A stretch of DNA of 64,000 nt, taken from Zygnema circumcarinatum (lineage: Eukaryota; Streptophyta; Zygnematophyceae; Zygnematales; Zygnemataceae). The DNA is taken from contig CM074815.1 in NCBI GenBank assembly GCA_037447605.1, forward strand, positions 182,082 through 246,081, written 5' to 3'. Numbering within the stretch: position 1 is the stretch's first letter; each line of letters opens with the position of its first letter. The translations under genes were made by a program, and so were the position numbers. Shown here piece after piece: positions 21,550 through 41,475 of this stretch. The notes below the pieces were generated by a model. It made no database searches. It saw nothing but the letters and a program-made list of their open reading frames with translations, and was not told where the DNA came from.

Positions 21550-23476
21550 ATGGCCTGCTCCGCTTCCCTGCAGTGCGGCCTGCTTCCCTCCATGGCGTCC
21601 CTTTCCTCGCGGGACGCTCTGAGCGGGGCACGTGTCGCTGCCGTGGAGGGAGCTCAGCGCAGCGCCTCAGCGCCGCAGCGGTTGGTGGTGAAGGCCGCTA
21701 CGGGCACACGCGTCCTGAAGAAGGTGATGCAGCCGGGCGTGATGTTGGGGGGGGGGGTGGAATGTTGGAGGTGCCATCTGGAGGTGCCATCATGGTGATG
21801 CAGGGGAGGGGGAAGGTGATGTGGGATGGGAGGGTGGGGTGAGTGGAGATGTGATGTGGGGGCGAAGGTGATGTAGGAGAGGCTGTGATGTGGATGAAGG
21901 GTCATGTGTTTGGGGGGGTGGAAGGGAGAGGTGATGATGCAGATGGTGTGTGTGATGTAATCTCTCTGCTAACGATGATGTCGATGTTGGAGAGGTAGTT
22001 GGTGGATGGGTAAATGGGGGAGGGAGAGGAGAGCAGTCGGAGGAGGGAGTGTGATGGTGGGCCAGCGAGGATAGTGCAGAGAGTGTGAAGGGGAAGGGAG
22101 GACATGGAGAGAATATAGCAATCAGCTGTTGTTGGGGTTTCAGCTCTGGATCCGTCCATTGAGTGATGTGAATATGTCTATGTCTTGATGCATCAGCAGT
22201 GTGGATCATATTTTGTGAGGTGGTCCATTTAATATCCTCCCACCTCTCTCTCTCTCTCTCTCCTCTTTCCCCCTATCTCTGTGCTGGTGTGTATCCGGCT
22301 GTTAATATTGTAAATGTGATCCTCCCTCTTGGCTGTGTTCCTTTTTGTTGATCGTTTTTTTTACTTGCGTGTGTGTGTGTGAGACAGAGAGAGAGAGAAA
22401 GAGAGAGAATTCTCGACTCAACCAAAAAGAACTACATGGCGATAGGAACTTTTTTTGTCGATTGTCTTTCCTGTTCGCCTTTCTGTCTTTGCTTGAAAAT
22501 AAACAAATAAGACAAACTTTATCTTCTTGATGTTCCTCACCTCCCCATATTTTTCCCAAATCTTCTGTTTGAGTCAAAAGTTGACCTGTGTCACTCTCAG
22601 ATGTGTTACTGGTCCCCCTTATCCATCACTTACCAAGTTTTTGCAAATTGTCATGCTACATCTTTGAGCATGCATGCATCAATATCTGTTCATTATTCTC
22701 TTGAACAATAGCAAAGTTTAACTTGCCTGATCTATTCAACGCAGACATAACTGCTAACTGCCGTCATAGACAGCCTCAAAAAAGAAAAAAAGTTCAAGCC
22801 CAAAACCACTGTCATTCATTCATTCAGTCACTTCTAAAACCCCTGCACGCCCTCCGAGTCCTTAAAAGCCATTTTCAAGGTCAAGCAAATCTTGTTAAAG
22901 TCAACCCTAACCGGCCGTCGATCTCTGTTATCCCCCAAACCATAAACTACCTTAAAACTCTTAAACCGACAAGCCCTAAACGCTTCAAGTTGGACACTCT
23001 GAACTGCACCTTCTGAAGTTCTGTCTCTTTCCCCTCTTCTTCTGCAGCTGAAAGTTCTGGCCATCGGAGACAAGTCCGGCACTATTCGTGTGAAGGCGGA
23101 GACAGGAGGAGACTCTCAAGTGAAGCTTCTCTCCCGCGTGCAGGAGCTCCGTCTCCTCTCTAAGGCAGAGAAGGCAGGACTCCTTACTCTTGCAGAGAAA
23201 TTCGGCCTCTCTTTAGGTACAATAGAAAAGCTTGGACTCCTATCGAAAGCTGAGCAATCAGGGGTCCTTTCTGCCGTAGCCGATCCGAGCACCCCCAAAT
23301 TGCTCCTTACTATTTCTCTCGCTCTCCTAGTGGCGGGACCCGCCATAGTATTTGTGATCCCAGAAGATAATGCAGTGGAAGTTGTGGCGCAAATCTTGGT
23401 AGCTCTGCTGACAGTTGTGGGAGGCGCAGCAGCTTTCGGAGGGTCGCAGCTGGTTGGGTCCCTGCAAGAGAAGTGA
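21550..23476 (+). CDS. RIQ/DUF1118-like thylakoid membrane protein
   Basis: Two exons, 21550-21723 and 23048-23476, joined in phase 0; 200 residues. The ATG has a good context (GCCATGG). Residues 1 to about 48 are Ser/Ala/Arg-rich like a chloroplast transit peptide, with VVKAATG as a plausible cleavage region. A conserved helical segment repeats [17 protein letters not shown] and [17 protein letters not shown] (about 96-133). Two hydrophobic segments follow, about 143-162 and 171-190, with the loop PEDNAVE. This layout matches the plant DUF1118 family, whose Arabidopsis members RIQ1 and RIQ2 affect grana stacking and LHCII organisation. The family call is from recognition of the repeated KAE/GLL motif and topology, not from an alignment. 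Confidence 0.72.
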
Positions 23477-23484
23477 GAAAATTA

Positions 23485-23600
23485 GGGCTCAGGGTTCAGG
23501 GTTCAGGGCTCAGGGTTCAGGGCTCAGGGTTCAGGGCTCAGGGTTCAGGGCTCAGGGTTCAGGGCTCAGGGTTCAGGGCTCAGGGTTTAGGGCTCAGGGT
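23485..23600. repeat. 15-bp tandem repeat just after the RIQ-like gene
   Basis: About seven copies of GGGCTCAGGGTTCAG start about 10 bp after the stop codon. It resembles degenerate plant telomere sequence (TTTAGGG) but is not telomeric. It probably lies in the 3' UTR. Confidence 0.9.
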
Positions 23601-23605
23601 CAGAG

Positions 23606-26294
23606 TGCAAAGTTAGGGTTAAGGTTGAAGGTGTAGAGTAGTAGAGGAGGAAGCTGGGGGTTCTGTCCTACCAGCTGGTCAGAAATAAGGAACTTTGCAT
23701 TATTTGGAAGTGGCAGGCGTACAGGCAAAAGGTGATAGCTCTAATGTGTTAAGTTTCTGCCTGCCCACCCCCTTGCCCCCTTTTTCCCCCTTGTCCCCCC
23801 TCTGTTTTTGAGGTGATCGGTAGAAGAAGGTTAGTTCGGTAGTGGAGGGTTCAGAGTGAGGGAGGCGACACGGCAGTCTTCGCTTTCCTTTTTTGTATGC
23901 AGCTCTCATTTTTGGAAACGCGCTCTTTTTAAAGAGAAAGCTCATTCGCCCTGCTCTCCCACTGCGTGGTTCCTAGTGGTTTCCGCTTCCAACAATGCTA
24001 TTGATTTCATGATATGACAACATGTAGTACAGTATAGGAACATAACAGCTTGTATAGAACAACATTCAATCATTGATTTTTTCTGCTATATAGAAAAAAT
24101 ATTACAGATATGCCCCACACTGACGTTTGTTTTCAGTTTCTAGGTTCAAGAAACTTGAAAGATCACATGTTGAAGGTTGTACTAAGCTCGTGCAGTACTC
24201 GTACTACCAAGTTTCCATGATGTGAAAAAAATTGTAAAAAAAGACGTTGTTCAACAAGAAGGCCACTACACCTCGCCGACATTCCCTTTAGGGCTCGCAC
24301 TCTGTACCATTCCTGGTTCGCAAACCGCAAACTGCAAACCGGAAACTGCAAACCAGAAACAACAAACCACAAACCCTAAACTGCAGTTATCCATAGTGAC
24401 ATCACGAACGTCATTTATTTCGACGCTGTACGATAATAAAATGACGTCAGTGGAGAATTGGCAAATGACAGCTGCCACGTCAGCCAACCTCACACATGCG
24501 GGAGGCCGCTGCCAGATTTCTCGCAATTTGATTGGTCAACAGCTTCACCGAAAAACTTGAGAGGAGACCAGCCAATGGGTGTACGTCACGTGGATGACTT
24601 GGATCTGTCAACCAATAAGTATATGCCACGTTTATTGAGGCAAGCCCTGATTGGTCAAATTCGGTGACTGGGAAGAAAGTGGGGGCGATCCGGAAGGTAC
24701 GGCGCAAATCGCGCTCCAGAAACTTACCTAGGATAATTTATTTATATATCCTGTCGGTGTTCAACCAGAGCTGTTTATTTTGGCTGCCCGCACAAGCAAA
24801 TATGGCTGGCTAGTGGCTACCCATGCCTATGCGACAAAAATGTTATTTTTTTTCTGCCCGTGCTACCAGAGTTGTTTATTTTGGCTGCCCCTAAAACAAA
24901 AAACCACGTTTTCAACTGCAAACCAGAATAGGGAAATGATATCATCATGATGTCACTTTCTATGCCACCATTCGAACTGTCCCAATTGTCCATCCTCCAA
25001 CCATAGCTCGACACGTGCACATTTCTACACGTGGCTGATCCTCTATCGCTTATTCCCAACGGAAAGGTTCAGCGTGCCGGAAACCGTCGAGTCAAGATGA
25101 GTCAAGTTCGGTCGAACAGGGTCAAAGCGTCCACCACAGTCCGCTAACCAAAAGAGTACCGTCCCGTTCACGTTTTCCCTCTGTCCGCCGCGTGGCGCGA
25201 GAGCAAAGGCCGTACCAAATCCAACCGTTCAGAAACGTCCAGAAGAGGGGAAGGCACCGTCCGCCAAAACGTCATACCCGTCCTCCGGAGGGATACTTAT
25301 CGCCCCTCCCCCCCTTGGTCCTGCTAGTGCTCCCTCCTTGCAGAAGAAGTCCTGCTCTTGCAATACCTTTTTGTTGCTGCTGCTACTCAGTAAACGTCTG
25401 CTTTTTTTGCTGGTATTTCCGAACTTCATTCACCAATGTCTTAATGTTTCTGATGTCTCTGCGTTCCTGCATTTCTGACTGTTTAAAAATCTGCTGCATC
25501 TGCGAGGCTTGCAATATCTGTCGTAGTCTCTGCAGTTTTTGGTCCTCTTGATTTTGTTGCAGTCTCTGCTTGTTTTCTGTTCTGTTTATTTCTGTACAAC
25601 CTGCAAGTAGTCTGACCTTGAGCCTTTTGCATTCTCAGTTCTAAAAAACGAGTCTAAAACTTTGGTCTGAGAACTGGCTGCTGTCTCAGACACTGCATAT
25701 TTGAAGAATCTTTTCATGGTTGTAGAAATTGTTATTTTATTATTTATCTGTTGTTGTTCGAAAAGTTTGTTAGTCAAGTAGCGTTTGCCTTGCTTGAAGT
25801 GACATTTGCACTCTTTATTTTTCTAGAAAAGAATGCGGTTCCCTCTAAAAAGAATGGAACTCATGCAGCAGGAGCTTTTTTAAGTAGGGAGGAGCCCTTC
25901 CTACTCTTTCTCATTTCGCCAACCTGCATAATAAATGCACGTTTATTGAAAGTCACTTGTATCTTTTCACTTTTATTTTGTTTTAATCTTGAATGCCCGG
26001 CGCTGCATTTTCACCTACAACTCCTGTTTTGATTTCTTTATTTCCCACCCTCCGTGCCTGGTCTGTTTGCTTGACTCCAACAGCAATGGTCTTCATTTTT
26101 CCGTGAAACTTCATGCTTCAAGTTTAATTTGAATGCTCCTCTCCTTCTTGCAGTTTTTTGAATGAACATGCTCTTTCTTTAAGAACAATGAATGAAAACT
26201 GGGTGTAGACGGTTGCAGAAATTGTTTTAGTTTCTTGTATCTTCATTAAATTTCCTTCTATTCTTTTTCTTTTTGCTGCAATGCTTTCTCAGAA
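23606..26294. other. Intergenic region upstream of LACS
   Basis: About 2.7 kb with no supportable gene. It contains a CAAACYG-type short repeat (about 24315-24390), CCAAT/ATTGG words and CACGTG at 24587, a 26-bp direct repeat with one mismatch (24764-24789 and 24865-24890), and two more CACGTG boxes at 25012 and 25028. The LACS ATG follows a good acceptor-like CTTTCTCAG, so an upstream non-coding first exon is possible. Confidence 0.5.
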
Positions 26295-34218
<7,924 letters not shown>

Positions 34219-36431
34219 GTCTGAGCGCCATTAGGGCAGCAGCCTGCTTCTCCCCGCTCTGTGGTGGATGGCCATGAAGGGCCATGCAGGTTTCTATGCC
34301 TCTGTTGGAAGCTACAGCCACCTGTCTGCTATCGCAGGCACATTGAATGGTGAAGCGGCTATAGGAAAAGGAGGCCCTGGTCCTGGTCGATGAAAATCCG
34401 TAAAGATGGGCCGTTTGCTTGAAGTTGTACTCCAGTGCTTTGGATGTTGGCGAGCAGGCGCCACCCTCGGAGCATGGAAATAGGAATTGTTTTAAGAGAT
34501 GCTGTGGTCTGGTGCGTTACATGTAGCGATGTAGTGGTTGAGCTTCGGTGCGCGGACTTCACCAACAACATAATGCATGCATGTATGGCATGGTATGGAA
34601 TGTGTGGCATGCATGGTGCAGGCCATTGCCAACTCTTTGAGCAGCGTACTTAAAAACTTTTTGCGCACGTAGAACCCCATTTTCGGTAGGGATTCTTTTT
34701 CAGTTTTGGGGCCCTTTAAGGGCCCACTTGGTTTTTCAGGTTTGGACTTTTGTACCCTCTTTTCTTTAAATGGATTAAGTTTTGGATCAGACTTCGTGAA
34801 GCAGTCTGAGCTTGAGTGCGTGTGGTCGCTCAGCTTTAAACCAACCTCGACTTGGATCGATTTGTGGCGGAATAGTGACTATGTCAGTCTTGATTTTAAG
34901 CGAAATTTTTCAGTCACAAATATGCCTTGCTGAGAGGTCGGGGTCATACCGTTTAAGTTCAGTCAGGATTATGCCTTGCAAAAATCTATGTAAAGTCTCT
35001 ATTTTTCCTGTCAGTAGATTCACCTATTTTCCTGTTCAAAAGTACGCTCGAAAACGTGCGTAAACGAGCCTCGTTTTCTCATTTTTCTCTCCGTACAACG
35101 AATAGAAATCAAGACATGAAGTACCTTTTCCTTCCTTCGAGTGAATACCCTGACATCCAACGTTTTTCCTCCCCAGTACCAGAGCTCGAATTTGGAAGCA
35201 CACTAAGGGTCTTTTGCGCCTTTCGTTCAAATTCGGCTCCTTCAGTAGCGGCAATGTGGGCGCTTGTTCCATGTTCTTCACAGGTCTGTTACAGTTAACG
35301 CTACGCTTCACACCTCAGCGAAAGGCCCCGTTCTCAATGCACTGAATCCGAGGTTCGTGTAGGACCGGACTCGCACATAGAACGGGTTTGTACAGTGCAA
35401 GGTACAATCTCGTACGATTTCGTACACATTCACTCCTTGAACCGTACGGTTCTTTTTAGGGTTTGCGCTGCACTTTTCCAGTTTTCCCGCATAGTGAGTG
35501 TCGTCGCTGAAGGACTCCGAGGTTAGAAGTATCACATTATGAAGTGGTGAAAGGAAATGGAATTAAAGTGAAATTAAAAGTGGAAGTGGGTGGAATGTTG
35601 ATTAAAATCTGCTTATGTGCAGATGTGGGTTGACTTAAAGAGTACGTGGTTCTGCAGCCTTTGCATTATTAAAAAACTGGGCATTTGGAATATGTTGTGA
35701 TCTGAGGTTCCCTTTTTACCACTCTTTTTTTCTTAGTATTTTATTACTTTTTTTGAACTTTCATTGGAGAGGGGAAGAGTGAGAAGGGGGGGAAGGGGGA
35801 GCGAGGGAGAGAGGTGGGAGGGGGAGAGAGGGAGAGAGGGGGGAGGGAGGGGGAGGGGAAGGTTTGATGGGGTAGCACAACGGTTATATAAGGAGAGGAG
35901 GAGTGGGGAGGGAGGGGAGGGGGTAGGGAGAAAGAATGGGAGAGAGGAAGGGCGGGAGAGGGAGAGGGAGAGGGAGAGGAAGAGGGAGAGGGAGAGGTAG
36001 AGGGAGAGGGAGAGGGGAAGTGGAGAAAGGATAGGGACGAGGGGGAAAGTTCGGAAGGAAGTAGAGTAAGAATGAGTGAGGGAAGGGAATGGAGTGCATG
36101 AGGGAAGTAGGGGAGTTGAAAGGGGAGAGAGAGTGAGCGAGAGAGAGAGAGTGAGCGAGAGAGAGAGAGTGAGCGAGAGAGAGAGAGTGAGAGAGAGAGA
36201 GAGAGAGAGAGGGAGCTTTCAAGCTTTAGTCGAATGGAGAGATTCGAGTGAGGATATCACTTATAACTACTCAAAACAAAGCTTTCATCTTGTTTTAGTG
36301 TATTTTTTTGTCGTTTTTATTCTCTTTTGCAACTCTTTCGTCAGAGAATTTATGGCACATTTTTTTTATATTTTGTCTTAAGCTTGGACATGCAGGTTTG
36401 AAATTCATACTTTTTGGAACCTTGAAATCTC
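34219..36431. other. Spacer between LACS and the unknown gene
   Basis: About 2.2 kb with no supportable gene. It has a CATGCATG-rich patch near 34575-34615, probably in the LACS 3' flank. A purine tract of about 450 bp (35765-36215) lies upstream of the next gene and includes a ~20-bp GAGTGAGC(GA)n unit repeated about three times near 36130-36190. ATGCAGGTTT near 36392 could be an acceptor for a non-coding exon before 36432. Confidence 0.5.
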
Positions 36432-39400
36432 ATGGAAAGTCCCGCAGCTTCAATTTCGACTCCAAAAAACGACCTAGGAATGGAAAATGTGAATAATGTG
36501 GAGCACGACGGCAACGTAAGATCTGCTATTAATAAAGATGTCGGAGAACATGGACGGGTTGTGAAGGATGTCGGAACAGAGAGCGAACTGAACTTGGATC
36601 AAAGCCATGTGAAGGGAAAGATATCAAGCTCTCCTGTTCAACTGAAACAGAGGAGTACGACCACATGTGAAGAGCCTGCCATGGAAAGCATCGAAAAGCA
36701 AAGTGATTTACGGCAGGAAGTGAGAACCGTCCAAGCTGAGAAGGAGGAAGGGTGTGAGAGAGAGGAGGCAGTTAAAGACAGGGTGGGAGAGGAGCGGGGC
36801 GTGGGAAAGAAGGCAGTGGGAGAGGAAGAGGGAATGGAAGGAGAAGCGGGAGAGCGAGAAGGTTTGGTCGACGGACAGACAGGGGTAGAGGCAGGGAGAG
36901 AGGCAGGAGGAGAAGGGGATAGGGTGGGAGAGGTAGAAGGGAATTGGCATTGTCTGGAAGAGCGGGATTATGGTATCCATGGATGTGGAGAGGGGGGCTA
37001 TGGATGTGTACAGTGTGGGGTGATCAATGGTAATTCTTGCACCGGTAGCCCCAATGGTGAGATAGAGGCGGTGTGTGGGAGGAACTGTTGCAACGTTCAT
37101 AGGAACATGCAGATAAGGTTCTATCCGAGCAGCCTAGTGTCCAGAGATGTGGATGAAGTGTATTGTGACCACGGAGAGGAAGCGGTAGAAGGAGAAGGAG
37201 AGGCTATGGATGAAGGAGGATGTAAGGGAAGAATGTATCATCCGCGAAATTCAGGAAGAGCAGGATATGTGGTCGACAATCCATACAGGAAAGTGTATTT
37301 GTCGAAGAGAGAGAGAGAGAAAAGTCCGGAGAAGGGAGAGACATGGAATGGATTAAAGCCATATGAGGACGATCCATACGCTTCAGATCCGGAGGAGTGG
37401 GACAGAGGAGCTGCTTCAAAGGATGTGGCAGGGAAGGAGGGAGGGCAGGGAGGAGGAGAGCACCAGTCTTCTAAGAAGGCAAAGGAAGGAGGGAGGAAGA
37501 GAGGAGAGGGAGGAGGAAGGAGAGGGAGCGGTTCTGCGCAGAAGAAGGGAGGAACACCTCAGGGAAAGTCCAAAAGAACAAAAACTTTGGTGGGGCTCTA
37601 TGAAGACGAGGAACCAAAAAGGAAGAGACTGAAGGTGGGAACCCTGAAAGGTTGAAAACCTTAGTTCGTAGCATTCATTTCTTGGCTTTGAAAACTACTC
37701 ATCAACTTGTAGAGGAAGAAATGAACCCTCTACCCTTAAGCTCTAACAACTTCAATATCAAAAGGCACTATAGTCATAGAACTCTTGGCTTCCTCGTCTT
37801 GTCTGTTCTATCATACCTTATGTTACGGTTATGGTTAATTATGGTTAGTCGTTCTGGTTGTTGGAGCAACGCAGGTGCCGGATGAGGAAGAGTGTGAAGA
37901 GAAAGCGAATATTGAGCCGCAGCTTTATTCATTCCTCTCGGATTCGGGTGAATGGGGCAAATTGAGATGGAAGGGAAAAGTCCATCAAGGATTTTGCAAT
38001 TTGTTGAGAACTATGCACAAAGAACGGCCGGAAAATCTTTCCGAGCTGCGGAATTTTATCACAGGAACGCGAGCGTTGCCGGTAGAGAAGCTGCATACAG
38101 TCAATAATGCAACTTTGCAGGTAAGGAGTGGGGGAGGTGGGGCAAGGAATGGGAGGGAGCGAGAAGGAAGGAAAGGGGGGGAGAGGGAGTGAGGAGAAGA
38201 GAGGGAGTGAGGCAGATAGAGGAGAAGACTGGCAAAAGGTGAGAGAGGAGTAGGAGAGAAGAGGTGGACGGAGAGGGTGATGCGTGGAGTGGTGAGGGAG
38301 AAGAGCAGAGGGAGGGAGAAGCGAGGAGAGGGGAAGAAGGGGAGAGGGAGGGTGGGTGGGGGGGAGCTGCAGGAAGTAGAAAGATACAAGGAATTGAGAG
38401 GGGAAGGGAGGGAAAGGATAGGTAGTGGAAGTACTAGGGGAGTTATTTTCCACTGCAAATCTAAAGCACCAAAACTCTTTTGAAAAACGTCAACACCCTG
38501 AACATTCTTGAACCCCTAAACTTGCTTCTCTGTGGATCAGGTGTTTGTTTCAATACTTGGAGATAAACCGGCAAAATATGAGTACACGAAGGAGTATCTT
38601 TTGGAAAGTTATGTTCGACTTCAACCGTGGAATTACATTGGGCCAAACCCTGAAAGTCCAAACCTCAAAAGCTCCAAGTCTCCAGCAAATTCTAAAAGCT
38701 CAAAAGAGAGAAACGACGGGTCTCATCCTTCTGAAACTTCAAAAAAGAAAGGGGAATCTACAGATGCTTTGGCTCTTGTTCCATGGGGAAAGCCAATTGA
38801 GGAAATTCCTGTAACTGGGGAATCATGTGACGAGGCCGGTATTCTAACAGGAGAGGTAGCTGTAACTGCAGAAGGAAGGGATCAAGGAGCAGTAGTGAGA
38901 GGCGGTGTGGGGTCTACCGAAAGAGGAGAGGGAGGGAGCAGGGTGCGTGAGGCAGACGGAGAGGGAGAAGGAGCGGGAGCGGGTGAGGGAGAGGCGGCGA
39001 GAGAGGGAGTGGGAGAAGGAGCGGGAGACGGTGGGGGAGGTAGAGTGGGAGAGGCAGTTGGAGAGGGCGTGGGAAAGGGAGAGGGCGAGGTTAAAGGGAG
39101 CGTGAAGAGAGAGAGGAAGAGGAAGAGATCAAGCGGTACAAGTAGGAGGAGAGGAAGGGGGACGAGGAAGGTAAGGGGAAGTGGAACAGGTAAGAGAAAG
39201 GGGAAGGGTGTAAGTAATGAAGAAACGGGTCCAAATGTAGGAATGGAGGTAGGAGGAGAAGCAGCTACAGTGGACTCTGAAAAGGTAGGGGTCCAGGAAG
39301 GTGCACCTTTGTCCCAAAAACCCCAAGTTCTCAAAACTTCTGAAATTGTCAAAGAACCGACTTCTCGGAGACAGGAGGTAGAGGGAGGGAGTGATGAAGG

Positions 39401-40856
39401 AATGGGCATGGAGTTGATTCTTCATCCTGTGAAGATGGAAGCGAGGGAGAAGACAATTGCAAATTTGGGGTCCGATGTAAGCCCTGAAAACATGATTTCG
39501 AGTGCTGTAGGGAGTGGGAGAGGGAAGGAAGGCTCTCTCAGTGAGGCAGAAGTCGCAGATTTCTGCCTTCCCTTTGCCATGGAGACAGCAGCTTTACAGG
39601 AGATAGCCGGAACTCTCACTGTAGTTCCAATATGTGAAGAGAAAGATATTGTGGAGGCTCCATCAGTAACGGAATCTGTAAAAGATGGGCCTGATTTGAA
39701 GAAAAAGTTGGCAAAAGCAGTCCAGTCGGCATCTCCCAGGACTCCTTTTAAGCCCCATGAGTTGCCCACTTTTGGGTCCGTTCACACTATGCGAACACGA
39801 AGGTCCGGAACTCTCACACACATTGGGCTGCTAAGTCCTCCAAGCCGGAGAAAATTGAGTAAAGAGGCAGTGAATGATGGGCAGATGAACGGAGTAAGTG
39901 GGAAGGGGGGGCCGGAAGAGGCCCTAGTGGGGGAGAGAGAGGAGAAGGAAGTGGGGAAGGGAGTGGGAGTGGGAGAGGCGGGAGAGGGAGCGGTAGCGGG
40001 AGAGAGTGCAGCTGTTGGATGGGAGACAATCGCTGTGGTTGTTGTACCTCAAAGTCATTTGGCGCATGAGGGGAGTCAGGTGGAAGCTACTGATTTGAAG
40101 AGGTCTAAGAGTTCAAGGAATTCTAGAAACTCTAGAACCCCTAGAAGCTCTAAGAAACGGAGAAAATCGAGAAATGCGAAGAATGCAAAGGAGGTGGTGG
40201 AATTTGCTTCTGAGGGAAAAGCGGACGGCGGATTAGAAGGGAAGGACGAGGGTGGGGAGAATCAAGCAGGAAAAGTCGAAGGGGAGCTGGTAAAGGGGAG
40301 ATCTCTTGATGTGGTTTCAGGGTTGAGGAGTGAGGGAGAGCAGCAGGAGAAAGAGAAGGAGTTTCTTGAAGCGAGTGAAGGCGACCGGGAAGATGGGTGG
40401 GAGAACGAAGCTTCCGGGAAGGTGGACTTCCTTCAAGTGCTGAGCCTCCGGGCGGTAGGAAGAGCCAACCAGTGGGCAGTGAAGGAGAGAGGGAAATCCG
40501 TACAAGAGGAGAGAAGCGCAGAAGCTGCTAAAGAAGCCGCGGAATTGGCCCTACGGAATGCGAAGGAGGCTCTGAAGGAGGCAGAGAGTGCAGCCGAAAG
40601 GGCTAAGGGGCAGCTGCAGAGCATAGAGAGAGGGAGGAAGGAGAGAGTGGAGAGAGTGGGAGAGCTGGTTAAGGAGTGCAGAGAGGCGGACACTTTGTAT
40701 GGGAGGCTGGTAGAGGACCTTGCAGGTCTGCAGGGAGACAGCAGCCGGCAGGGGATGGCGCTGCAGAGGGCGGCTTTCAAGGCGATGGGGGAGGCCTTTG
40801 ACACGAAGGAACAGAAGCTGGCGGCGCTCAAGCAGCTGATAAGGGAGTGGAAGTGA
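36432..40856 (+). CDS. Unrecognised large charged protein, probably nuclear
   Basis: Family not recognised. Three exons, 36432-37634, 37875-38120 and 38541-40856, joined in phase 0; 1254 residues. Exon 1 is acidic/Gly-rich, with a Cys/His-rich patch at about 173-225 (HC, HGC, GCVQC, SC, VC, NCC, VH) and basic clusters KSKRTK and KRKRLK near 380-401, which look like nuclear localisation signals. The most ordered part spans exon 2 and the start of exon 3 (about 402-525): PQLYSFLSDSGEW, LRWKGKVHQGFCNLL, LRNFITGTRALPVEKL, VFVSILGDKPAKYEY, then YVRLQPWNYIG. The rest is low-complexity with Gly/Glu and Arg/Lys stretches, then a predicted coiled coil at about 1127-1214 rich in AKEAAELALRNAKEALKEAE-type heptads. 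Base use is purine-biased in exons and in intron 2. Intron 1 uses donor AAG/GTGGGA. The start is the first in-frame ATG. Confidence 0.7.
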
Positions 40857-41475
40857 GGAAGAGGAGAGTGGGAGGGAGGGAGAGGGGGGAGTAGGAAGTA
40901 GGGGAGGAGAGAAAAAGGGGCTACGCGGGAATAAAATCAGGGAGGGCGAGGGGAGAGGGAAGTGGGTGAGGGGGTTGGGGAGATGGGGAGGGGAGAAAGA
41001 GAGGGAGGGAGAGGCAACTGGGCGAGAGGGAGAGAGGGGACGGGGAGGGAGTAAGGGAGGATGTGTAGAAATTGCTTTTGGACGTGTTGAGGTTACGGTG
41101 ATTAGCTTAGATGGATTGAACTTGTTGTAAAGGAAGGTTCCCGGAGGGGTTCTACGGAAATATATTTCCGTGGACTGTTTGTACGGTACAATTCAAGACA
41201 TTTTTTTTTTGGGAGATTGTGGACTTCTGGGGTTTTTCGGTTCTGGAGTTTAGGTCATAACAACAAATTTTGCAATTTATAGTCAACCTTTCGACCAAGT
41301 CATCCTGCTAAATCCTGCTGCTAATGTTATCATAACCGATACCACTAACTACTCCCAGCCCTTTTATTCTCAGCCATCAAGGCACAAAAAACAACTGAAA
41401 AGTATGGCTAATTTTGGAAGGAACAATGACTAAGCTAACACTAAATGCCGAAACCTAAGCCTTGAACTCTACAAT
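40857..41475. other. Convergent 3' spacer
   Basis: About 620 bp between the unknown gene (plus) and PRMT7 (minus), tail to tail. The first 200 bp are GGGA-rich and the rest is mixed. No gene is seen. Confidence 0.6.

Noticed and set aside
23485-23600. Interstitial telomere
   Set aside because: The unit is 15 bp, GGGCTCAGGGTTCAG, not TTTAGGG, and the array is short.
36708-37100. Minus-strand open frames under the unknown gene
   Set aside because: Antisense shadows of purine-rich coding sequence, rich in Leu/Ser/Pro with no conserved motif.
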